Source of the DNA: Acidobacteriota bacterium | GTDB lineage: Bacteria; Acidobacteriota; Blastocatellia; Pyrinomonadales; Pyrinomonadaceae | Assembly: GCA_003697135.1 (NCBI GenBank) | Contig: RFGC01000036.1 | Coordinates: 1 to 61,237, forward strand | Direction of reading: 5' to 3' | Length of the DNA: 61,237 bases | Part shown: one piece after another, positions 51,923 to 58,774 of the stretch | Layout of the letters: each line of letters starts with the position of its first letter | Numbering within the stretch: position 1 is the first letter of the stretch | Notes under the pieces: generated by a model | The model's database searches: none | Seen by the model: only the letters and a program-made list of their open reading frames with translations | Told to the model about the DNA's origin: nothing | Program-made: the position numbers and the translations under genes

Positions 51923-53350
51923 TCAGGGCTTCATAGCCTTGCTTTTCTCTCTTAGCCTACTGAGCAGTTTTTCGTGAATGTTTCCAAAACCCCCATTTGA
52001 CATTATGACGACTACATCACCTTCTTTTAGTTCTGGCATTAGTTTTTCGATGATTGTTTGAACATCAGGATAAGAAAAAGCAGGCTTGCCCTGAAGCCTT
52101 ATATCTTCAACTAACTCATCAACATCTAAAACTTTCCCAAGCTCACTTGCTTTCGCAACATTGTAAACGCCTGCTATTACGACATAATCGGCGTATGTAA
52201 AGGCTTTCGCGTATTGTTCTTGAAAGACTGCAAGGCGCGAAGACCATGTTCTAGGCTCAAAAACAGCTATTAGACGATTTTCATGAAATCTCAACCTCAA
52301 AGCCTTAAGTGTTTCTTCAACAGCAGTTGGATGATGAGCAAAATCGTCTATTACCGTGACTCCGCATTCAACACCTCTTATTTCCATTCGACGTTTCACC
52401 GATTTGAAGGTATCGAATGCCTGCTGGATTTTTTCTTTTGGAATGCCCCAAAACGAAGCAGCAGCTATCACGGCAAGAGCATTGCGGACGTTGAACTCAC
52501 CTATTAAGCCTATCTGAAATTCGCCGAAGAAGTGTTCGTCTTTGAAAACGGTGAATCTGGTCTTGCCATCAATAAATTCTATGTAACGCGCCTTCCAATT
52601 TGCATCATGGTTGATGCCGAATGTTTCAACTGCGGTGTAAAGTTTCCCGTGCATCTCGCTTAAGACCTCTCTAACAGCTTCAGAATCTACACCGCAAATG
52701 AGTCTGCCATTTCCCGGAACTAAATTCATTAAACGCGAAAACTGATACTTGATTTCGTGTAAGTCTCGGTAAATGTCTGCATGATCAAGCTCAATGTTGT
52801 TTACGATGGCAACTTCGGGCAGATAATGCATGAATTTAGGCTTTTTGTCGAAATATGCGGTGTCGTATTCATCGCCTTCGATGATGAAGTAATCGCTATC
52901 GGTGACGCGAAAGCTGGAGTCGAAATTCTGCACGACACCACCGACCAAAAATGAAGGATTCAAACCTCCAACTTCGCAAACCCATGTTGCAAGGCTTGTT
53001 GTGGTTGTTTTCCCGTGAGTTCCAGCTACAACCAAACTCTTCTTGCCCCTGATGAATTCTTCCTTGACTACCTCGGCTTGTGAACGATAGAGAAGTTTTC
53101 TGTTCAAAACCTCTTCCAGTTCAGGATTGCCACGCGATATTGCGTTTCCAACGATTATGCAATCGGCACCGACATTGACATTTTCAGCCCTGTAACCTTC
53201 CAGAATCTTTATTCCCAGCTTCTCAAGCTGCGTTGACATCGGCGGATATACATTCTGATCCGAGCCTGTCACTTTGTAACCTTTAGCTTGCAACATTCCT
53301 GCAAGGCTCGCCATTGCTGTTCCACAGATTCCAATCAAATGATAATGCAT
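51923..53350 (-). CDS. mpl: UDP-N-acetylmuramate:L-Ala-gamma-D-Glu-meso-DAP ligase Mpl
   Basis: Recycles tripeptide from old murein by ligating it to UDP-MurNAc. 475 residues of the Mur ligase fold. GICGTAMASLAGMLQAKGY at the N-terminus is Mpl-like and differs from the GIGGxGMSG pattern of MurC. P-loop AGTHGKTTTTSLATWV (about 110-125), then EGDEYDTAYFDKKPKF (about 170). It complements the NamZ-kinase-MurQ branch at 9-14.7 kb. Confidence 0.93.
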   Translation of the reverse strand: MHYHLIGICGTAMASLAGMLQAKGYKVTGSDQNVYPPMSTQLEKLGIKILEGYRAENVNVGADCIIVGNAISRGNPELEEVLNRKLLYRSQAEVVKEEFIRGKKSLVVAGTHGKTTTTSLATWVCEVGGLNPSFLVGGVVQNFDSSFRVTDSDYFIIEGDEYDTAYFDKKPKFMHYLPEVAIVNNIELDHADIYRDLHEIKYQFSRLMNLVPGNGRLICGVDSEAVREVLSEMHGKLYTAVETFGINHDANWKARYIEFIDGKTRFTVFKDEHFFGEFQIGLIGEFNVRNALAVIAAASFWGIPKEKIQQAFDTFKSVKRRMEIRGVECGVTVIDDFAHHPTAVEETLKALRLRFHENRLIAVFEPRTWSSRLAVFQEQYAKAFTYADYVVIAGVYNVAKASELGKVLDVDELVEDIRLQGKPAFSYPDVQTIIEKLMPELKEGDVVVIMSNGGFGNIHEKLLSRLREKSKAMKP

Positions 53351-53368
53351 AGTTCAACTCACAAAATT

Positions 53369-55192
53369 TTAGTTTTCTTTGAACAAAGGCACAAAATGCG
53401 TTGCGCCATCAGACTTTTCAAAACTTTCGTAGTGCAAAGCTTCGTTAATTTCTTTCGTGTTACTATCGGCTAAATCTCTGCGCACTAGCAAAATAAAATC
53501 AACTCCCGGACGCAAAGGATATTCACCGACGTATTTGTAATGTTTTTTGTATTCGCGCATTATCTCGCTTTCTTGCCTATCTTTTTGCGCTACTATTAAC
53601 TCAGCAGTAGTTGAAGGCACAACATAACCGTAAAAGTTTGCTCTGTTGTAATTACGCAAATCCCATGGCAAAGGCCAGTATTCAGGCGTGACTATTTGAA
53701 TCGTCGCATCGTTTCCCTTACCGCTTTTTTCTGCATAATGCTGAATCTGCTGAAGAAACTCTCTGTAACCACGTTTCGTGTGTGCATAAACGTAAGGCAT
53801 GTCTTCGTCATCATATCGCCAAAAGTTAATCTCGAAAGAATGATAGAGCAAGCTACCACAAGCGACTAAAACTACAATCAAACCAACGATTGAGAGCCTA
53901 CGATTAGATGCGATCTCGTTTATAGCATAGCCGCTTATCAAACACATCGGTAGCAAAAACGAAAGTATCAGCCACGGCGTTTTGTAGGGAATAAGCGAAT
54001 AGGCAAGAAAAAGTCCAAAAGCCCAAAGAGCTGTGAAAATTGCAAAACGATTTCGAGCTTTGAGAAAAGCGATGATTATACCTAAAACTGAAAGCACAAC
54101 GAGCGAATATTCTAGTTTCCACAACCACTCTAAATATCTCAACATTGGTGCTTGATGATCGGTGTTTGCAGTTTTGCTCCAGAAAGCGTATGCCTCAAAA
54201 GCCTTTGGTATGCCTTCCTTGTAGGTGAAAAATGAAGAGAAGAAAACAGCACCGACATACAGAAAAACGACTAAACAAGCAACGCCGGTTAAAATCGCCT
54301 GTTTTTTTGAGCCAATCTTTTGTCGGAAATTTGCCCAAGTCAGCTCGCTTTCTTTCATCTCCTCTTTTTTCAGCTTGCTCGCAAAGATTCCCTGATAAAT
54401 TTTCAGCCAAACCCAGGTGAAAAAGACCGCAAGCGCCATGGTGCCAACCGTTATAAAGGCTGTTTCCTTCGTTGCAGAAAGCAAAGCCAAAAAGGCCGCC
54501 GCAAGCATTAAATAAAGCCTTCTGCCTTCGTCCCATCGCAGAGCACTTTGCAAGAGCAAAAACACGAATACCGATTCAATTGCCAAAACAGCGATTTTGA
54601 TAACCAGAACCATGTTTTCATTCTTAACATCAATCATCGAAAGCACGTTCAAAGCCGGAAGCAAACAAACAAAGCAGATCAAAGCCGACGTGGCGATGGT
54701 GAAAATCCCTGGCCTTTTGCCTTCAAGGAAAAACAAAACGCAAAGCACGATCGCAAGGCTACAAAAAACGAAAAAGGTTTCATGTATGAAATATCGCGAG
54801 ATGAAGACCATGCCCGGAGTCACTGCCAAAAAAAGAGCCGCCGACAAGCTGCCGACTTCACCTAGAAAACGGCGAAGCCACAAAACCATAACAACCATCA
54901 AGACGCCGAAGATTGCGACCGAAGCGCGTATGGAGAAATCTTCTAGACCGAAGGTTTTGACAAAAACGAGCGCAATGTAATAAAGCGTTGGTCCATGATA
55001 GTTGCTTGGGTCATACTGGTAAACTCCTTTCTGGAAAAGTGTTTGAAGAAAATACCCGTTCACCCCTTCGTCGTGATGCAGTGGCTTAAGCGTTAACTGA
55101 TAGAATCGGAAAAAGAAAGCTAGAGCAACGACCAAACAAGCACAAGTTAGAAAAAGTCTATCTTTTCTCTTTTCTCCGCTTATGAAACTCAT
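53369..55192 (-). CDS. Polytopic GT-C-type membrane protein (Agl23/TIGR03663-like)
   Basis: About 607 residues with about 12 membrane segments. The periplasmic loop HHDEGVNGYFLQTLF after the first segment carries the acidic DE pair of GT-C transferases, and YHGPTLYYIAL follows; this is the pattern of the Agl23 flippase-associated family. C-terminal soluble domain with aromatic residues. Probably glycosylates a lipid-linked acceptor. Start 55192 leaves 1 bp to the upstream gene's stop. Confidence 0.82.
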   Translation of the reverse strand: MSFISGEKRKDRLFLTCACLVVALAFFFRFYQLTLKPLHHDEGVNGYFLQTLFQKGVYQYDPSNYHGPTLYYIALVFVKTFGLEDFSIRASVAIFGVLMVVMVLWLRRFLGEVGSLSAALFLAVTPGMVFISRYFIHETFFVFCSLAIVLCVLFFLEGKRPGIFTIATSALICFVCLLPALNVLSMIDVKNENMVLVIKIAVLAIESVFVFLLLQSALRWDEGRRLYLMLAAAFLALLSATKETAFITVGTMALAVFFTWVWLKIYQGIFASKLKKEEMKESELTWANFRQKIGSKKQAILTGVACLVVFLYVGAVFFSSFFTYKEGIPKAFEAYAFWSKTANTDHQAPMLRYLEWLWKLEYSLVVLSVLGIIIAFLKARNRFAIFTALWAFGLFLAYSLIPYKTPWLILSFLLPMCLISGYAINEIASNRRLSIVGLIVVLVACGSLLYHSFEINFWRYDDEDMPYVYAHTKRGYREFLQQIQHYAEKSGKGNDATIQIVTPEYWPLPWDLRNYNRANFYGYVVPSTTAELIVAQKDRQESEIMREYKKHYKYVGEYPLRPGVDFILLVRRDLADSNTKEINEALHYESFEKSDGATHFVPLFKEN

Positions 55193-55193
55193 C

Positions 55194-57095
55194 TCATCGA
55201 ACTTTGTAAACCCGATAAGCTCCAACCTGGGCAATTAAAGGAAACTTTTGAAAATAATCTTCGTTGATTGTTGATAGATTCGCATATTCTTCAGGCGAGA
55301 TCATCACGTAATCAATTTTATATTTGGCAATCAGAGCATCTGCCGCTGCGCCGCCTTTATAAATTTTTTCAACATCCTTTTCGCGTGCCTCATAATCAAT
55401 GCCGTAGGAATGAAGATGTCCAGTGTATCGCATCAACGAGCGTCTTCCAGATAAAACAACAGCGGAATTGTAAGTTGGAGCATTTAAGAAAAGCGCGTCG
55501 GGTTCGGTCTTTTGCTTTATCATTTCCGCTATTGAAACTGCATCTTTGCTGAAAACATCATAGTTTATCTGCTCTGATGCGGTTCGCCAAACGTCTAGTG
55601 CTCCTGCAAGCGTCAAGGAAATCATACAAACGAAAGCTATCAACTTCATTGAAAGTCTTCCAGATTCAAATATTCTCGCCAAAAGCCATGCTACGAAAGG
55701 CAATGAACCAGTAAACCAGTAAATCAAAACCTTTATGTTGTCCCATTCCCAAGGTGCTAGTTTTATCATGTTCGCAATCAAAAACCATAATGCAAACGGA
55801 ACGTAGAAAATTAGCTTCTTCATATCTTTTTTCTTCGCCGTAAGAAACAGAGAAATTAAAAGCAGGGGAATGAAAATCCCTAAATTTACAAACCAGAAAA
55901 CGAAGAAGTTTTCATCGCCTTTATCCCATCCAAAGTGCCAACCGACGAAGTTCTTTGTGTTAACCGCGCTCCCACTCATCAAAAAGACAAGTTGCGGGAT
56001 TGCAATCAGAGAAACTGCCAACCCAAACAGAATCCATTCTTTCCATCTTTTAAGTCCAAACCAAAAAAGCACGGCGCAAACCAAAAATAGAACTAGCAAA
56101 CTGTGAACATGAATCATTGCCAGTGTTCCGGCTATCAAACCAAAAAAGATCGCCGTCCTGTGTGCAAATTTTTCATCTTTCTCAGAAGAAAATAATCGCC
56201 AAAGATACGTTAAGATACCCAAAGTTAAAGGAAATCCGAAAAGCAAGCTTCTTTGAGTTATGAAAAGCGTTGTAAGCGCATTTCCCCACCGAAGCCCCTC
56301 GTTGCGGATCGTGTAATCTTTCTGAAGGTTCCACACAAATTCTGTAAGGCTTCTACCATCTTGCCAGTAGTCTTTGAAAAATTCCAGAAAGCCCAATCCT
56401 CCACAAAACAGCAAAATCAAGATTGCAAACTTCCCTGCAAGCCGATTATCAGTTAGTTTGAAAACGAAATAATCGAGCAATAACACAAGTGACAAAATAA
56501 GAAAAAGATTTTGAATCAATATGGTTTCCACAAGCCCGTTTCCAAGTTTCATCAAGCAAGCCGTTACGAAATCAACCATAAACGGGTAGGTCAAGACTGT
56601 GCCTGCAAATGAAGGATTTTCCGGTGGAAAATTGTTTCCGTCGGTGAAAGAATAGATTATCCCTAAATGAAGCGGCAAGTCTCCGAGATTATGCGCCGCA
56701 CCTGTAAAGATACCTTGATTGGTTTGAAAAACTGCACGCCTGAAGAAAAAATACATTAAAATCATCAAGAAGCCGTAAAACAAAATGTTCGAGAAACTTT
56801 TTAACTCGCTGTTTTCTCTGAATTCCTTGCGGAAAATCTGCAGTGCGCTCTCCCGTGACGGCAAAATCAAAGGCAGAAATAAAATGAATAATCCGAAGGC
56901 TATAAGTCCACCGTAAACCGTAAGTGACGATAAGCCAAAAAGATGAGCCATTAAAAAAACTGTAAATGAAAATATAACAGTTCCAACTATATGCCCAAAC
57001 GCTAGCTTGAAAACTAAATCTTCATCCCTCAAAAAAAATGAAACAATTAAAAATCCTCCAATTGTCAACAAAAGCAAGGTGAATAGAGCAACCAT
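55194..57095 (-). CDS. Polytopic GT-C-like membrane protein, family unknown
   Basis: 633 residues, about 14 hydrophobic segments. Conserved-looking loop GDLPLHLGIIYSF after a membrane segment near residue 138 and ENPSFAGTVLTYPFMVDF near 160 resemble the large acceptor-binding loops of GT-C proteins. No exact family recognised. Ends 1 bp before the Agl23-like gene, so the pair is likely one operon building a cell-surface glycan. Confidence 0.7.
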   Translation of the reverse strand: MVALFTLLLLTIGGFLIVSFFLRDEDLVFKLAFGHIVGTVIFSFTVFLMAHLFGLSSLTVYGGLIAFGLFILFLPLILPSRESALQIFRKEFRENSELKSFSNILFYGFLMILMYFFFRRAVFQTNQGIFTGAAHNLGDLPLHLGIIYSFTDGNNFPPENPSFAGTVLTYPFMVDFVTACLMKLGNGLVETILIQNLFLILSLVLLLDYFVFKLTDNRLAGKFAILILLFCGGLGFLEFFKDYWQDGRSLTEFVWNLQKDYTIRNEGLRWGNALTTLFITQRSLLFGFPLTLGILTYLWRLFSSEKDEKFAHRTAIFFGLIAGTLAMIHVHSLLVLFLVCAVLFWFGLKRWKEWILFGLAVSLIAIPQLVFLMSGSAVNTKNFVGWHFGWDKGDENFFVFWFVNLGIFIPLLLISLFLTAKKKDMKKLIFYVPFALWFLIANMIKLAPWEWDNIKVLIYWFTGSLPFVAWLLARIFESGRLSMKLIAFVCMISLTLAGALDVWRTASEQINYDVFSKDAVSIAEMIKQKTEPDALFLNAPTYNSAVVLSGRRSLMRYTGHLHSYGIDYEAREKDVEKIYKGGAAADALIAKYKIDYVMISPEEYANLSTINEDYFQKFPLIAQVGAYRVYKVR

Positions 57096-57263
57096 AAGCT
57101 AACAGCCTTAAGCAATAAAGATTGTCAAAAAATGCCTTGTTTCGCAAGAAACAAAATCTTCCAACACTGAAACTCTTTTCAACTTTGCGTATCTTTGTCC
57201 ATAATCTAGAAAAAAACTCACTTGACCTGAACCGATCAAGCCTGAAACAAAATCAACCAAAAG

Positions 57264-57426
57264 CGTTATCAGACGCAGTGTAGTTAAAACTAAATCGTTA
57301 TCAGACGCAACCAACGCAACCGAATTAGAACTGAAACAAAAGCAAGCCGAATCTATCGTTATCAGACTCACAATTCAGAGCATTATCAAACGCGAAAGCA
57401 TATAGAACCTTAACGTTATCAGACGC
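57264..57426. repeat. Five copies, two degenerate, of the CGTTATCAGACGC 13-mer upstream of the GT-C gene
   Basis: Perfect copies at 57264-57276, 57296-57308 and 57414-57426; one-base variant CGTTATCAGACTC at 57357-57369; two-base variant CATTATCAAACGC at 57381-57393. All lie on the plus strand, irregularly spaced (24-61 bp), between nfi and the GT-C gene. The rest of the 57096-57449 gap shows no other feature. Confidence 0.85.
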
Positions 57427-57449
57427 AATTTGAAGCTAGGTTTTATCTT

Positions 57450-58109
57450 CTACGTTGGAGATTTTTTATCTCTGAAAGAAGCGAATCTATCGGCTAATCT
57501 TATCGGTTCAGGTAGTTTTGTTTTTACAGAGCATTTCAAAGTGAGTTCGATTGCTGTTTTTAAGCTGATTTTATGGCCTACGGAAACATACACGGGTTGA
57601 ACATCATCTTTTGTTCTCAAAGCGACGCCTATCTGTTCGCCTTTATGGATAAGCGCCGCAAATTCTCCGCGTTTGGTTCCCAGATTTTCAAAACTACCAA
57701 CGAGTATTGACTTTGCCACACCTATGGTTGGTTTTTCAGTCAAAAGCCCTATGTGACAAGCTACGCCAAATCTTCTTGGATGTGCAATTCCCTGCCCGTC
57801 GCAAAATATCAAATCAGGCTTGTTTTGAAGTTTCTTGAATGCCTCCATGGCAACCGGAGTTTCCCTAAACGAAAGAAGCCCAGGAATGTAAGGAAAATTA
57901 ACTGGTAAGGTTGCCTCAGCTACTTCGATAAGCTCAAGACTTTGAAAATCCAAAACCACTACAACCGCATGACCTTTTCCTTGAACATACCCAAGATCAA
58001 CACCAGCAACCGTTTTTATAGGTCCCTCAAAGTCATCCTCGCAAATAATCTTTCTTGCCAACTCTTTCTGCAAAAGAATGGCTTCTTTTGGTGATACGTT
58101 CCAATTCAC
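57450..58109 (-). CDS. nfi: Endonuclease V (deoxyinosine 3'-endonuclease)
   Basis: Cuts DNA one base 3' of deoxyinosine and other deaminated bases. 219 residues. VAGVDLGYVQGKGHAVVVV holds the first metal Asp; YIPGLLSFRETPVAMEAFKKL, the DGQGIAHPRRFGVACHIGLL loop and RTKDDVQPVYVSVGHKISL follow, all Nfi signatures. Length fits. Together with UvrC and the ATL protein, a modest repair theme. Confidence 0.94.
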   Translation of the reverse strand: MNWNVSPKEAILLQKELARKIICEDDFEGPIKTVAGVDLGYVQGKGHAVVVVLDFQSLELIEVAEATLPVNFPYIPGLLSFRETPVAMEAFKKLQNKPDLIFCDGQGIAHPRRFGVACHIGLLTEKPTIGVAKSILVGSFENLGTKRGEFAALIHKGEQIGVALRTKDDVQPVYVSVGHKISLKTAIELTLKCSVKTKLPEPIRLADRFASFRDKKSPT

Positions 58110-58346
58110 AACAACCGATAATAGTCAAAATTCAGAATTCTCCAAAAACCTCTTGACCGCTCGTTATTAAAGAGGTAAAATCTGGAAACAAGAATTTATA
58201 GGCATTGCGATAATCAAGTTGTTTGAAATTTTCGGAATCGGCACAAATCAAAGCCTAAGAGGTTGTGTTTTGAATCCTTGTGTTCAATCTCAACTTCGAG
58301 TCCGTCCTTGATTCAGCCTTTCCCGATAAATCCAAGCAACTTGCTG

Positions 58347-58719
58347 GTGAAAAAATATAGAGAAGGAGAAAAACAACTGGCTCATCTTTTGATTGTAATG
58401 TTTTCTGCAGTTGGTTTGAGTTTTTCTCAAACTACAGAGTTTACCTATCAGGGACGATTGACAGACAGTTCTGTAGCGGCAAACGGACAGTATGATTTTC
58501 GGTTCAAACTCTTCGACGCACAATCAGGAGGAACTCAGCAAGGTTCAACACAAACCGTGACAGGAGTGCAGGTAGTTAATGGGATTTTCACTGTTGTTTT
58601 GAATTTTGGTGCTTCTTGCGTTTTCTGCAGGTGCAGACCGTTGGCTGGAGATAAGCGTCAAGAAGCCGACGGATTCGACATACACGATGCTTGCACCAAA
58701 GCAAAGGCAAGAAGATTAG
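58347..58719 (+). pseudogene. Frameshifted, truncated surface-protein gene (FTYQGRL-type N-terminus)
   Basis: From about GTG 58347 a signal-like segment (LLIVMFSAVGLSFSQ) is followed by TEFTYQGRLTDSSVAANGQY, the standard N-terminal domain of secreted tail-fibre/collagen-like surface proteins. Around 58622-58627 the frame breaks; AGADRWLEISVKKPTDSTY continues in another frame to a stop at 58719, where such proteins usually go on for hundreds of residues. A second break or early end therefore truncates it. Confidence 0.75.
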
Positions 58720-58774
58720 GTATTAGCTAATCAAAGAGTTATTAACTAACCAAGCATTAGAGGAGGAAGCAGAG

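Noticed and set aside
54232-54980. Plus-strand ORFs opposite the GT-C gene
   Set aside because: Antisense frames with biased Lys/Arg/Ser composition; the minus-strand gene is the real one.
57264-57426. CRISPR array made of the 13-mers
   Set aside because: Repeat is too short, spacing is irregular, and copies are degenerate.
58146-58175. CCTCTT/AAGAGG hairpin as terminator
   Set aside because: Stem of only about 7 bp with a long loop and no T-run.
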